DNA of 64,000 bases from DASXHY01 sp035552155 (GCA_035552155.1 DASZLX010000035.1:1-64000); one strand, 5' to 3'; counted from the first letter of the stretch, positions 44,973-55,288 are shown. The notes: a model not told the origin generated them from the sequence alone. Numbers and translations: made by a program.

Positions 44973-47900
44973 TCAGGCTGCCGGCGCCGGCAATGCATTC
45001 GGCGCGGCAGATTTTCTAACGGGCGCGAGCCAATGGCTGACCCGGTCCATGTATAAATAAACCACCGGCGTCGTGTACAACGTCAACACCTGGCTCATCA
45101 GCAATCCGCCGACAATGCTGATGCCCAGTGGGCGGCGCAGCTCCGAGCCGATGCCGTTGCTCAAAACGAGCGGCAGCGCGCCAAACATCGCCGCCATGGT
45201 CGTCATCAGGATAGGACGAAACCGCAGCATGCACGCCTCAAAGATGGCATCGTGCGAGCTTTTCCCTTCGTTCCGCTCCGCCGCGATCGCGAAATCGATC
45301 ATTAAAATCGCGTTTTTCTTGACGATGCCAATCAGCAGCAACATTCCAATCACCGCAATGACACTCAGTTCCGTCCGGAACAACATCAACGCCAGCATCG
45401 CACCCACCCCGGCCGAGGGCAGCGTCGAGAGAATCGTGATCGGATGAATGTAACTCTCGTAAAGAATCCCGAGCACGATGTAAACCGCCGCCAGCGCCGT
45501 GAGAACCAGCCACAGCATATTGCCAAGCGAATCTTCGTAGGCCTGGAACGTGCCCGCGAAGCCCGCATGAATTCTTCCCGGCATGGCGACGCGCTGCTCC
45601 AAATCACGAATGGCTTTCTGCGCGTCGCTGAGCGCTTTTCCCGGCGCGAGATTAAATGAAATCGTCACCGCCGGAAACTGGCCGATGTGGTTGATCGTGA
45701 CGGGCGCGGTCGTGGGTTCGTATCTCGCCACCGCGCTCAAAGGCACTACTCCGGTGGTCCCGTTCGTGGCGTGCAAATAAATCACGTCCAGCCCCGCTGG
45801 GCTCTGCCAGAATTGCGGGTCCACCTCCATCACCACGTGATACTGGTTCAAGGAAGTGTACATGGTCGAGACCTGCCGCTGGCCGAAGGCGTCGTAAAGC
45901 GTCGCATCGATCAATTGCGACGATATCCCCAGGCGCGCCGCGGTCTGGCGATCGTAGACGAGCGAGGCCTGCAGGCCGTTGTTTTCCTGGTCGCTATTCA
46001 CATCGGCAAAACCGGGCAATTTGCCCATTTCCTTCGTCATGATCGGCGCCCACTTGATCAAGTCGTCCAGGTTGTCGCTCTGAAGTGTGTATTGGTATTG
46101 CGAGCGGCTCTGGTGGCCGCCGATGCGCAAATCCTGCGCCGCCTGGAGGAAAATATCCGCGTCATGCACCACGGCCAGCTTCGGCCGAAGCCGGTTGATG
46201 ATTTCAGACGACGATATTTTTCGCTGCCGGAGCGGCTTCAAAGACATGTAAACGAACCCTCCGTTGGCGGGGCCGTTCCCGCCGGTGAAGGCGATGACGT
46301 TGTCCACCGCGGGATCTTTTTTGATAATCGATACAAACCGCCCCGCGTCCTCTTGCATCGAAAGAAACGAGGCATCCTGCCGCCCGCGAATGCCACCCAC
46401 GATCGTGCCATTATCCTGCTGCGGGAAAAATCCCCTCGGCACGATGAAGATCAGGAAAACGTTCACGCCGATCGTTGTGATAAGAATAATCAGCGTGATG
46501 AGCGGATGGCGCAGGACCGTGCGCAGGCTCCGTTCATACGCGCCCAATATCGAGTCAAAAAACCGCTCGCTCGTGCGATACGATTTCCCGTGTTTCGCGC
46601 TGTGCTGCGGGCGAAGCAGCCGCGAGCACATCATGGCCGTCGTCGTCAGCGAAATCACCAGTGACACGAGAATCGCCGTCGAAAGCACCACCGCGAATTC
46701 GCGGAACAACCGGCCCACAATGCCGCCCATCAGCAAAATGGGAATAAAAACCGCAATCAACGAAATGCTGATGGACAATACCGTGAACCCGACCTCGCGC
46801 GCGCCTTTCAGCGCCGCTTCCACCGGCGTCATTCCCATTTCCAAATGCCGCGAAATGTTTTCGATCACCACAATCGCGTCGTCAACCACGAACCCAGTCG
46901 AGATCGTCAGCGCCATCAGCGAAAGATTGTCCAGGCTGAAGCCGAACAGGTACATCACCCCGAACGTGCCCACCAACGACACCGGCACCACCACGGCGGG
47001 AATCAAAGTCGCCCGCGCATTGCGCAAAAACAGGAACACCACCAGGATCACCAATGCGATGGCGATAATCAGCGTGCGCTCGACTTCAAACACGGAGGCG
47101 CGGATGTTCGTCGTGCGGTCCAACACCGTGGTCATCTCGATGGCCGCGGGCAATGATGCTTTGAGAGCGGGCAACGCGGCTTTGATGTTATCGACGGTTT
47201 CGATGATGTTCGCGCCTGGTTGCCGGAAGATGATCAGCGGTATGCTCGCCTTGCCATTCAGAAACCCGGCCGTGCGGATGTTTTCCACCGAATCCTGCAC
47301 GTTGGCGATGTCGGATAATTTGATCGCCGCGCCGTTGTGATACGCCACGATGAGTGGCCGGTAATCCTTCGCCTTCAGCAACTGATCGTTCGCGACAATG
47401 TCCGCGGTCGTTTGCCCATTGGCGAGCTGGCCTTTGGGCAGGTTCGCGTTTTGTTTGCTCAACATCGTCCGCACATCCTCCAGTCCCAGCCCAAAGCTGT
47501 TCAACGCCGTCGGATTCACGTCCACGCGCACCGCCGGAAGCGCGCCGCCCCCGACGAACACCTGCCCCACGCCTTGAATCTGCAACAACCGCTGCTGAAC
47601 GATCGTGGACGCCGCATCGTAAAGCTGCCCGCGGTCGTAAACATCCGACGTCAGCCCGATAATCATGATCGGCGCATCCGCCGGGTTCACTTTGCGGTAC
47701 TGCGGATTGTTCGGGAGATTGGCCGGAAGATTCGCGCGCGCGGCGTTGATGGCTGCCTCGACATCCCGCGCCGCGCCGTCGATGTTCCGGTTCAAATCGA
47801 ATTGCAGCGTGATGCTGGTCGTGCCCAGCACGCTTGACGACGTCATTTCATTGACGCCCGCAATGTGGCCCAATTGCTTTTCCAGCGGCGCCGCCACCGA

Positions 47901-48083
47901 GGCGGCCATGATTTCCGGGCTCGCTCCCGGAAGAGCCGCCGCCACTGTGATGGTCGGAAAGTCCACTTGCGGCAACGGTGAAACCGGCAGTTGCAAATAA
48001 GCCACAATGCCCGCCAGCGCAATCGCCGCCGTCAGCAACGCAGTGCCAACCGGCCGGCGAATGAATGGCTGGGAAATGTTCAT
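44973..48083 (-). CDS. mdtC: RND multidrug efflux transporter, MdtC-like
   Basis: 1036 residues from the ATG at 48083, which starts with MNISQPFIRRPVGTALL as expected; the frame runs open 87 codons further upstream inside the previous gene. About twelve spans and two large periplasmic loops. Signature segments: LPVSPLPQVDFPTI, LPGASPEIMAASVAAPLEKQLG, GAARDVEAAINAA, and the proton-relay Asp pair in STGFVVDDAIVVIENISRHLE. The sequence follows MdtC more closely than AcrB. Start overlaps the stop of the mdtB-like gene by four bases. Works as a heteromeric pump with MdtB, exporting drugs, bile salts or natural products. Confidence 0.92.
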   Translation of the reverse strand: MNISQPFIRRPVGTALLTAAIALAGIVAYLQLPVSPLPQVDFPTITVAAALPGASPEIMAASVAAPLEKQLGHIAGVNEMTSSSVLGTTSITLQFDLNRNIDGAARDVEAAINAARANLPANLPNNPQYRKVNPADAPIMIIGLTSDVYDRGQLYDAASTIVQQRLLQIQGVGQVFVGGGALPAVRVDVNPTALNSFGLGLEDVRTMLSKQNANLPKGQLANGQTTADIVANDQLLKAKDYRPLIVAYHNGAAIKLSDIANVQDSVENIRTAGFLNGKASIPLIIFRQPGANIIETVDNIKAALPALKASLPAAIEMTTVLDRTTNIRASVFEVERTLIIAIALVILVVFLFLRNARATLIPAVVVPVSLVGTFGVMYLFGFSLDNLSLMALTISTGFVVDDAIVVIENISRHLEMGMTPVEAALKGAREVGFTVLSISISLIAVFIPILLMGGIVGRLFREFAVVLSTAILVSLVISLTTTAMMCSRLLRPQHSAKHGKSYRTSERFFDSILGAYERSLRTVLRHPLITLIILITTIGVNVFLIFIVPRGFFPQQDNGTIVGGIRGRQDASFLSMQEDAGRFVSIIKKDPAVDNVIAFTGGNGPANGGFVYMSLKPLRQRKISSSEIINRLRPKLAVVHDADIFLQAAQDLRIGGHQSRSQYQYTLQSDNLDDLIKWAPIMTKEMGKLPGFADVNSDQENNGLQASLVYDRQTAARLGISSQLIDATLYDAFGQRQVSTMYTSLNQYHVVMEVDPQFWQSPAGLDVIYLHATNGTTGVVPLSAVARYEPTTAPVTINHIGQFPAVTISFNLAPGKALSDAQKAIRDLEQRVAMPGRIHAGFAGTFQAYEDSLGNMLWLVLTALAAVYIVLGILYESYIHPITILSTLPSAGVGAMLALMLFRTELSVIAVIGMLLLIGIVKKNAILMIDFAIAAERNEGKSSHDAIFEACMLRFRPILMTTMAAMFGALPLVLSNGIGSELRRPLGISIVGGLLMSQVLTLYTTPVVYLYMDRVSHWLAPVRKSAAPNALPAPAA

Positions 48084-51000
48084 GGCGTCGCGGGCGCCGG
48101 CGCATCGGCGACTGTCTCTTTTTGCCGGGAACGGAAAAATCGTTTCCCAAAGCGATCGAAATAAATGTAAATCACCGGCGTCGTGTAGAGCGTGAGTAAT
48201 TGGCTCACCAGCAGGCCGCCGACTATCGCAATGCCCAGTGGCTTGCGCAATTCCGACCCGACACCGTTGCCGAACGCCAGCGGCAACCCGCCGAACAGCG
48301 CTGCGAACGTCGTCATCATGATTGGCCGGAACCGCAGCAGACACGCCTGGTAAATCGCTTCCTCCGCGGGCTTGCCCTCGTGCCGCTCGGCTTCCAGCGC
48401 GAAGTCAATCATCATGATCGCGTTCTTCTTCACAATACCGATCAGCAGGATGATGCCGATGAGCGCCACCACGCCAAGCTCGGTTCCCGTCACGAGCAGC
48501 GCCAGGATGGCTCCCACTCCCGCCGACGGCAGCGTGGAAAGAATCGTCACCGGATGAATGTAACTTTCGTACAGCACCCCGAGGACGATGTACACGGTGA
48601 TGATGGCCGCGAGAATCAACAGCGGCTCGTTTTGCAGCGAAGCCAGGAACGCCTGCGCCGTCCCTTGAAACGACGCCTGCACACTTAGCGGCATCCCAAT
48701 TTCACTTTGCACCTTTTCTATGGCTTTGGTCGCCGCGCCCAGCGATTCCCCGGGCGCGAGGTTGAACGAAATGGTGACGGACGGAAACTGGCCCTGGTGA
48801 TTGATCGAAATGGGGATCGTGCCCGATTCAAAATGAGTGAACGCGCCCAGCGGCACGGACCCGCCGCTGGAGGAACGTACGTAAATGTCGTTCAACTTTT
48901 GCGGGTTGCGCTGGAACTCAGGCAGCGTTTCCAGGATGACATGATACTGGTTCAATTGCGTGAACAGCGTGGCAATCTGCCGCTGGCCGAAAGCATCATA
49001 AAGGGCGTTGTCGATGTCCTGCGGCGTGATGCCCAACCGCGAAGCGGTGACGCGATCGATGACCAGCGTGGCCTGCGAACCTTGTGTCTGCTGGTCGGTG
49101 GCCAAATCGCGCAGCTCAGGCAGCGCCTGCAGCTTATCCATCAACTTCACCGTCCACGTGTTCAATTCCTCCGCGCTCGCGTCTTCGAGCGTGTATTGAT
49201 ATTGCGTGCGGCTGACGCGGTCTTCAACCGTCAGGTCCTGCACCGGCTGCATGTAGAGCGTGATGCCCTCCACCTTCGCCAATTCGGGTTGCAACCTCCG
49301 CATGACATCGGTCGCGCTGATTTTGCGTTCCGCCAGGGGTTTCAGATTGATCAGGATGCGCCCGCTGTTGAGGGTGGAATTGATGCCGTCCGCGCCAATG
49401 AACGACGAAAGACTCTCCACCGCCGAATCCTTGAGAATCACCCGCGCCAGTTCCCGCTGCTTCTCCGCCATGGCCGGAAAGGAAATATTTTGCGCCGCGT
49501 CCGTAATTCCCTGAATGACGCCCGTGTCCTGCACCGGAAAAAATCCTTTCGGCACAATCATGTACAAGACAATCGTCAGCACCAGCGTGCCCACCGCCAC
49601 CAGCATCGTCGTGGGCTGATGCTTCAAAACCCACCGCAGCGTCCGCCCGTAATAATCCACCGCCCGCTCGTAAACCCGCTCGGAAGCCTGATAAAAGCGG
49701 CCCGGCTTTTTGTCGGATTTCGGCTTGATCAGCCGGGAGCAAAGCATCGGGGTCAATGTCAGCGAGACCACGGCGGAAACCAGGATGGTAACGCTCAGCG
49801 TCACGGCAAATTCGCGGAACAGCCGCCCCACGATGTCCCCCATGAACAGCAACGGAATCAGCACCGCAATCAGCGAGACCGTCAGCGAAATAATGGTGAA
49901 GCCGATTTGCTCCGAGCCTTTCAACGCCGCCTGCAGCGGGCTTTCACCCTCCTCGATGTACCGGACGATGTTCTCGATCATCACGATGGCGTCGTCCACC
50001 ACGAACCCGGTTGAAATCGTCAACGCCATCAGGGAAAGATTGTCCAGGCTGTAACCGAGCAAATACATCACCCCCAGCGTGCCCACGATGGACAACGGCA
50101 CCGCCACGCTCGGAATGAAGGTGGCAGGCAGGTTGCGCAGGAACAGGAAAATCGCCAGCACCACCAGCCCGATGGTCAGCACCAGCGAGAATTGAACATC
50201 ATGCACCGACGCGCGAATCGTGGTCGTGCGGTCGGTGAGGACTGTTATATCGATGGAGGCCGGAAGGCTTTCTTTCAGGGTCGGCAGAAGTTTTTTGATG
50301 CTGTCCACCACCTGGATGATGTTGGCGCCCGGTTGGCGCTGGATGTTCACAATGACCGCCGGCGTGTCGTTCATCCAGGCGGCCAGCTTCTGGTTCTCGA
50401 CGTCATCCACAATCCGCGCCACGCTCGATAGCATCACCGGCGCGCCATTGCGATAAGCCACCACCAGCGATTGGTAATCCTTGCTTGAAAGCAGCTGGTC
50501 GTTCGCGTTGATTTCGAAGGATTGGCGCGGCCCGTCAAAATTGCCCTTCGCCTGGTTGACGCTCGCCTGCTGCAACGACGTCCGCAATTCGTCCAGCCCA
50601 ATGCCGTAGGAGGACAACGCGGTGGGATTGGCCTGGATGCGCACCGCCGGCTTTTGGCCGCCGCTGATCGTCACCAAACCGACGCCGGGCAATTGTGAAA
50701 TTTTCTGCGCCAGCCGTGTGTCGGCGAAATCCTCCACCTGGTTCAATGGAAATGTTTTTGACGTCAGCGCCAGCGTCATGATCGGCGCATCCGCCGGATT
50801 GGATTTGCTGTAGATGGGCGGCTGCGGCAGACCCGTGGGCAGATAACTCTGGGAGGCATTGATCGCCGCCTGCACTTCCTGCTCCGCCACATCGATGTTC
50901 AACGACAGCACGAATTGCAGCGTGATGATCGAACTGCCGCCGGAACTGATGGAGGTCATCTGTTTCAGGCCGGGCAATTGCCCGAACTGGCGTTCCAACG

Positions 51001-51196
51001 GCGCAGTGATGGCCGATGCAGTGACATCCGGGCTCGCCCCCGGATAAAACGTAACGATTTGTATGGTGGGGTAATCCACCTGCGGTAACGCCGAGACGGG
51101 AAGCTCCTTGTAGGCGACAAAGCCAGACAGCAAAATCGCGACCATCAACAAAGTCGTCGCCACCGGCCGCAGAATAAATTGTCGCGAAGGACTCAT
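48080..51196 (-). CDS. mdtB: RND multidrug efflux transporter, MdtB-like
   Basis: 1038 residues. Opens with RQFILRPVATTLLMVAILL and LPVSALPQVDYPTIQIVT, YPGASPDVTASAITAPLERQFGQLPGLKQM and NIDVAEQEVQAAINA, which closely follow MdtB of enterobacteria. The proton-relay pair is in STGFVVDDAIVMIENIVRYIE. Partner of the MdtC-like gene, with which it overlaps by four bases; the adaptor gene ends 118 bases upstream. Together they are expected to form a mixed MdtB2C trimer. Confidence 0.92.
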   Translation of the reverse strand: MSPSRQFILRPVATTLLMVAILLSGFVAYKELPVSALPQVDYPTIQIVTFYPGASPDVTASAITAPLERQFGQLPGLKQMTSISSGGSSIITLQFVLSLNIDVAEQEVQAAINASQSYLPTGLPQPPIYSKSNPADAPIMTLALTSKTFPLNQVEDFADTRLAQKISQLPGVGLVTISGGQKPAVRIQANPTALSSYGIGLDELRTSLQQASVNQAKGNFDGPRQSFEINANDQLLSSKDYQSLVVAYRNGAPVMLSSVARIVDDVENQKLAAWMNDTPAVIVNIQRQPGANIIQVVDSIKKLLPTLKESLPASIDITVLTDRTTTIRASVHDVQFSLVLTIGLVVLAIFLFLRNLPATFIPSVAVPLSIVGTLGVMYLLGYSLDNLSLMALTISTGFVVDDAIVMIENIVRYIEEGESPLQAALKGSEQIGFTIISLTVSLIAVLIPLLFMGDIVGRLFREFAVTLSVTILVSAVVSLTLTPMLCSRLIKPKSDKKPGRFYQASERVYERAVDYYGRTLRWVLKHQPTTMLVAVGTLVLTIVLYMIVPKGFFPVQDTGVIQGITDAAQNISFPAMAEKQRELARVILKDSAVESLSSFIGADGINSTLNSGRILINLKPLAERKISATDVMRRLQPELAKVEGITLYMQPVQDLTVEDRVSRTQYQYTLEDASAEELNTWTVKLMDKLQALPELRDLATDQQTQGSQATLVIDRVTASRLGITPQDIDNALYDAFGQRQIATLFTQLNQYHVILETLPEFQRNPQKLNDIYVRSSSGGSVPLGAFTHFESGTIPISINHQGQFPSVTISFNLAPGESLGAATKAIEKVQSEIGMPLSVQASFQGTAQAFLASLQNEPLLILAAIITVYIVLGVLYESYIHPVTILSTLPSAGVGAILALLVTGTELGVVALIGIILLIGIVKKNAIMMIDFALEAERHEGKPAEEAIYQACLLRFRPIMMTTFAALFGGLPLAFGNGVGSELRKPLGIAIVGGLLVSQLLTLYTTPVIYIYFDRFGKRFFRSRQKETVADAPAPATP

Positions 51197-51314
51197 GCCG
51201 GATTCAACTCAACGTGTCCCTCCGGGCACCGTGTCGGTAGGGATGCCGCGCCGCGGCGTCCCCGTTCGCGCTCAGCCGACGGAACAATCACGCCCAAGGT
51301 GCGAATTCCAGCCC

Positions 51315-52646
51315 TCATTTCTTTTTACCCCTTTTCGCCGGCCGATTCGTCCCACTCTCGACTGCGGCATTCGTCCCGTCCTCTTCGGGTGCGTTGGTCA
51401 TGGCGCCGCCTCTTTGCTTCCCCTCACCCGCCGCGCGAACACTTACCGTCGCCCCATCCGTCAACCGGTTGAAATTGGATGCGGCTACGACAGCGCCCGG
51501 CTCAATTCCCTCCACCTCCGACACATCGCCTTCGCTGGTCACCACGTTGATTGTCTTTATCACGGCGACCTGATTGGTCTCCGTGGACTGCACCAGATAG
51601 ACATACGCGCCCTGCGAATTATGCTGGATGACCGGGTTCGGAAGCAGAGTCACGTCGCGATGGGTATCCACCAGCAGCTTGATATTGACGAATTGATTTG
51701 GGAAAAGGGATTCGTCTTCGTTCGTAAACATGGCTTTCAATTGGACCGTGCCAGTGTTGGTGTCGATCTGGTTGTTCAACGATTCCAGGACGCCGGAAGC
51801 GATCTTGTCCTGCGCTGAACGGTCCAGCGCGTCCGCCGCGAGCTGTTTTCCCTGTCTCATTTGACGCAGAATCGGCTGCAGCGAATCCTCGGCAATGCTG
51901 AAAACAACAGTTATGGGCTGAAGTTCGGTGACGACCACCAACGGGTTCGCGTCACTCGCATGAACAATGTTCCCCGGATCCATCAGTCGCAAACCCACCC
52001 GCCCCGTGATGGGCGAGGTGATGTGGCAATAGGCGAGCTGCACCAGCGCGTTGCTCACCGAGCCCTCATCCAGCATCACCGTGCCTTCATATTGATGGAC
52101 GACGGAGCCTTGGGTATCCAACTGCTGCTTCGGCACCGCGTTCTTGGAAAACGCCTCCTGGTAACGGCTCAAATCCAGCCGCGCATTTTCCAGCAACGCC
52201 TGGTCGCGCGCGAGTTGCCCCTGGGACTGCACCAGCGTCGCTTGAAATGGCGACGCGTCAATATCCACGAGCGGATCGCCCGCATGTACCAATTGCCCCT
52301 CTTTGTAATAGACCTTGGTAAGCTCGCCGTCCACGCGCGTCCTCACCGAAACCACATAATACGGCGTCACCGTCCCCAGCGCATTGACGTAAACCCCAAT
52401 GTCACCCTTCTGCGCCGTGGCCGTATCAATCATCACGGTCTGGCCCGCGCCTCCCCGCCCGCCACGGCCCGTTTGGGCATTGGGTTGGCCACGCCGCACG
52501 AAAATCACCAACACAACCAATAACACGATAATCACGGCAACCACCCACGGCCAAATCCGCCGCGGGCGCGGCGCTTGTGAGGAGGGCGAAGGGTTGGAAG
52601 GTGGCACACCTCGAGCGCCGGATTGGGCTTGATCGTTTTTTTCCAT
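51315..52646 (-). CDS. mdtA: RND periplasmic adaptor, MdtA-like
   Basis: 443 residues. A cytoplasmic Pro/Ser-rich start is followed by a single membrane span (about 30-50, WPWVVAVIIVLLVVLVIFV), a Gly/Arg-rich linker (GRGGRGGAG), then the adaptor domains: barrel-sandwich hybrid (GTVTPYYVVSVRTRVDGEL, GQLVHAGDPLVDID), coiled-coil hairpin (QLARDQALLENARLDLSRYQ) and beta-barrel (CHITSPITGRVGLRLMDPGNIV). It bridges the RND pump and the outer-membrane channel. First gene of the mdtABC-channel operon. The C-terminal tail NRPAKRGKKK is strongly basic. Confidence 0.92.
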   Translation of the reverse strand: MEKNDQAQSGARGVPPSNPSPSSQAPRPRRIWPWVVAVIIVLLVVLVIFVRRGQPNAQTGRGGRGGAGQTVMIDTATAQKGDIGVYVNALGTVTPYYVVSVRTRVDGELTKVYYKEGQLVHAGDPLVDIDASPFQATLVQSQGQLARDQALLENARLDLSRYQEAFSKNAVPKQQLDTQGSVVHQYEGTVMLDEGSVSNALVQLAYCHITSPITGRVGLRLMDPGNIVHASDANPLVVVTELQPITVVFSIAEDSLQPILRQMRQGKQLAADALDRSAQDKIASGVLESLNNQIDTNTGTVQLKAMFTNEDESLFPNQFVNIKLLVDTHRDVTLLPNPVIQHNSQGAYVYLVQSTETNQVAVIKTINVVTSEGDVSEVEGIEPGAVVAASNFNRLTDGATVSVRAAGEGKQRGGAMTNAPEEDGTNAAVESGTNRPAKRGKKK

Positions 52647-52848
52647 GAACTCTGCGCTCTATCGAGCAATTAATTATGTCGCTAAATTACCGCAACGGAC
52701 GCAACGACGAACCGTCTGCACCTAGACTCCGGTTGTAACTCAATGGTTACAACGGAATAAATCAGCCCTTTTTCGCCCGCTCGAAGCCAGGCTCTTTTAA
52801 CCGGCTGGTCAGCGATGAAACGGCCCAATTTCACCGCCCAGCCAAGGC

Positions 52849-53259
52849 TCAACGCCAATGTCCGTTGACCCAATAAACCCTGCGACCGCGGTGGACCCAA
52901 TGTCCCGCCACCCAGACCGCGTGCGGATGCGGCCCAATCACCCAATGGCCACCGGCCCAAAGCCACCGGCCGTGCCAGGTCCAGAAACCAGGTACCCAGA
53001 CGTAAGCCGCTCCGGGCGAAACCGTGACTACTTCCGTTTGCGGCGCGGGCGGAACTTCACCCGGCGGCGGCGCTTCTGGCACAGCCGCAGCATCCGGCTG
53101 CAGCGCCGGAGCTGACATTCCCGGCGCAGCAGGAGGGACAGTCGCCACGTCCGGCGCGGGCGGCGCCGGTTCCCGCACATACACCACGCGGCGTTCCACA
53201 CAACCAGCCAGGAGACCCGCCACAACCAAGCTTCCGAACAACACTATCGTTTTTTTCAT
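52849..53259 (-). CDS. Trp-rich repeat lipoprotein (YXWGXW type)
   Basis: 136 residues from the ATG at 53259 (53271 adds four residues). The lipobox LLAGC directly follows a signal core (KKTIVLFGSLVVAG). The middle is Pro/Ala-rich (PPAPDVATVPPAAP, PPPGEVPPAP). The last 50 residues are Trp/Gly/His repeats: VWVPGFWTWHGRWLWAGGHW, HAVWVAGHWVHRG, YWVNGHW, as in YXWGXW-repeat proteins. Membrane- or surface-anchored, role unknown; the repeats may bind polysaccharide or metal. Confidence 0.8.
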   Translation of the reverse strand: MKKTIVLFGSLVVAGLLAGCVERRVVYVREPAPPAPDVATVPPAAPGMSAPALQPDAAAVPEAPPPGEVPPAPQTEVVTVSPGAAYVWVPGFWTWHGRWLWAGGHWVIGPHPHAVWVAGHWVHRGRRVYWVNGHWR

Positions 53260-53570
53260 ACAGGTAAACAAATAGTTACAAGTTTGACGCCACTCCTCAG
53301 GATTTGTTCATTCAGAAAATGAACAATCGACCTTTTACTCAGCGCAATGGAAACAGACTCCACGCCCTTATTTACCCACTGTCGGAGCGCGCTGGCACGG
53401 GTTATTTACCCCAGCGGAGAGCGGTCGAATATTCCCTGTGAAGCCCCGCCATTAGGGGTGTTCACCCCGATTGTGACCGGCCCATTGTGGCACAAGGTTT
53501 TTATAGGTTATTTGCGCCGTGTGGCTCTACTGGGCCGCCCGCTTAAACCAACGAAACAAAAGGATTTTTT
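53260..53570. other. Intergenic region without a convincing gene
   Basis: A 79-residue frame (53347-53586) overlaps the next start and has no protein-like features, so I leave it out. Two TTATTTACCC copies (53370s and 53402) and an inverted repeat TTGTG-G-CACAA (about 53485-53495) could be regulatory sites for the oxidoreductase gene. Confidence 0.35.
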
Positions 53571-54536
53571 ATGGAAACCACGATGACCGAAACGATGAAA
53601 GCCATCCAAATTCATGAATTCGGCGGCCCGGAAGTCCTGAAACTGGAGGACATCCCGCGCCCCGAACCGGGCCCCAATGAGGTTCTGGTCCGCATCCACG
53701 CCGCGGGCGTGAACCCGGTGGACTGGAAAATTCGTGAAGGCAAAATGGGCCAGATTCCCCTGCCCTCCATCATGGGCGTCGAATTCTCCGGCGAAGTGGA
53801 GGTCCTCGGGCCCGAAGTGATGGAGTTCCGCGTGGGCGAGCCCGTGTTCGGCTCGGTGGCCGACGCCAGCGGCAGCTACGCGGAATACGCCCTTGCGCCG
53901 GTGGCGCAAATCATCGAAAAACCGGCTGTGCTGGACCACGTGCGCGCGGCCGCCCTTCCGGTGGCTTCGATGACCGCCTGGCAGGCATTGTTCGACGAGG
54001 CGAAATTGCGCAAGGGCCAAAAGATCCTCATCCACGCGGCGGCGGGCGGCGTCGGCAGTTTCGCGGTGCAATTCGCAAAATGGAAAGGCGCCTATGTCAT
54101 CGGCACCGCCTCCGGCCCGAATGCCCATCTCGTCCGCCGCCTGGGCGCGCATGAATTTATTGACTACCGCACCACCCGTTTTGAGGACGTGGTGCAGGAG
54201 GCCGATGTGGTTTTAGACACCATCGGAGGAGAAACGCAGGCACGCTCCTGGAAGGTTTTAAAGAAAGGTGGCGTGTTGGTCTCGATCGTGCAACCGCCAC
54301 CGGAAAAAGTCGCGGCCGCGCACGGCGCGCGTGGAGTTTTCATGCGCCAGGACGGCACGCGAACGGAGGAGTTGCGTCAAATCGCCGAACTCGTCGGCAG
54401 CGGCCAGATTAAGGTAAACGTCGAAACCATTCTGGCCCTCCGCGAAGCGCGCAAAGCCCAGGAATTAAGTCAAAGCGGTCATGCCCACGGAAAAATCGTG
54501 CTGGCCATCGATCCCAATGCCGGCGTGGTGTTGTAA
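53571..54536 (+). CDS. Zinc-independent medium-chain NADP-dependent oxidoreductase (quinone reductase-like)
   Basis: 321 residues, cytoplasmic. An AAAGGA sequence lies six bases before the ATG at 53571. GroES-like part: MKAIQIHEFGGPEVLKLEDIP, VLVRIHAAGVNPVDWKIREG. Rossmann part: the NADP site AAAGGVGSFAVQFAKWKGAYVIGTAS, then DVVLDTIGGETQARSWKVLKKGGVLVS. The zinc-binding Cys/His of alcohol dehydrogenases are absent, so it belongs with quinone oxidoreductases or enoyl reductases. Substrate unknown. Confidence 0.88.
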   Translation: METTMTETMKAIQIHEFGGPEVLKLEDIPRPEPGPNEVLVRIHAAGVNPVDWKIREGKMGQIPLPSIMGVEFSGEVEVLGPEVMEFRVGEPVFGSVADASGSYAEYALAPVAQIIEKPAVLDHVRAAALPVASMTAWQALFDEAKLRKGQKILIHAAAGGVGSFAVQFAKWKGAYVIGTASGPNAHLVRRLGAHEFIDYRTTRFEDVVQEADVVLDTIGGETQARSWKVLKKGGVLVSIVQPPPEKVAAAHGARGVFMRQDGTRTEELRQIAELVGSGQIKVNVETILALREARKAQELSQSGHAHGKIVLAIDPNAGVVL

Positions 54537-54544
54537 TATTGCCC

Positions 54545-54578
54545 CCGGACCGCGGCTGTGCTGAAAGCCAGCCGCAGC
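54545..54578. repeat. Dispersed hairpin element (GCGGCTG/CAGCCGC type), second copy
   Basis: Same hairpin as 25845-25880, with an identical stem and loop, starting eight bases after the oxidoreductase stop. Confidence 0.65.
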
Positions 54579-54721
54579 CGCCCGTTAGCATCGCGATCGC
54601 CGAATGGAATTTCGGCAGACGGTAAAAATTCCCGAGCGTCGCAGTCCCCGCGCCCCGCGCGCGCCAAACCCGGCAGTATTTTGCGCTTGCCGTAACGCTC
54701 CCCATCCGAAACCTTTTCATC

Positions 54722-55288
54722 ATGAGACAACTGTTGTTACTCGCCGCCATGATGAGCGTATTTCCCCTGGCGCGAGCTGCGGCAGGCGAGACTCTCGCCA
54801 CCAACACCATCCCGGTGGACAATCACGGCACTTTGGAAATCTCATGCCCAACAGATTGGTCACTCATTCGCACAAATCTCAACCTGCCCGGCAAGCCGGT
54901 TTCCGTGGAATTGCATTCTCTGAGCAATACAGTCATCGTGCGGCTGACCATTTTTTGGAACGGGTTTGGCAATGAAAAGGTGAAACCCACGGAAGACGAT
55001 ATGGAACAAAGCGTCAGCAATCTCGCCTCGCGCCGCTACCTTCCCCTCTCAGTCGAAAAAACCTTCACCCTGGAAAAATTGCAGGGACCAGCGGTGACCG
55101 GGCCATTCATCCGTTTTACCGACGCGGGATGGACGCCCGTCATGACCGATGAATATCAGAACGTGGCCACCGGCATGTTTCGCAGCGGCAACCTGTGGGG
55201 GAATTTCGACGTTCTGACCAACGACAAAGATGGCCCGAACTTCAAACAAGGACTCAAAGTAGTCGAGTCCATCCGCGGCAAACCCTGA
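54722..55288 (+). CDS. Exported hypothetical protein upstream of kdsB
   Basis: 188 residues with a signal peptide (about 1-22, QLLLLAAMMSVFPLARAAAG). The mature protein is beta-rich (GTLEISCPTDWSLI, VSVELHSLSNTVIVRLTIFW, GPAVTGPFIRFTD) without a known motif. The pattern of a lone signal peptide and a small beta domain fits a periplasmic or surface protein. It ends two bases before the kdsB start, so the two are probably cotranscribed, but no envelope function can be read. Confidence 0.65.
   Translation: MRQLLLLAAMMSVFPLARAAAGETLATNTIPVDNHGTLEISCPTDWSLIRTNLNLPGKPVSVELHSLSNTVIVRLTIFWNGFGNEKVKPTEDDMEQSVSNLASRRYLPLSVEKTFTLEKLQGPAVTGPFIRFTDAGWTPVMTDEYQNVATGMFRSGNLWGNFDVLTNDKDGPNFKQGLKVVESIRGKP

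Noticed and set aside
48084..48344. Upstream extension of the mdtC-like frame (87 codons)
   Set aside because: Lies inside mdtB and reads as Arg/His-rich noise; the ATG at 48083 starts a normal RND N-terminus.
53347..53586. 79-residue open frame before the oxidoreductase gene
   Set aside because: Overlaps the well-supported start at 53571, no domain, no ribosome site.
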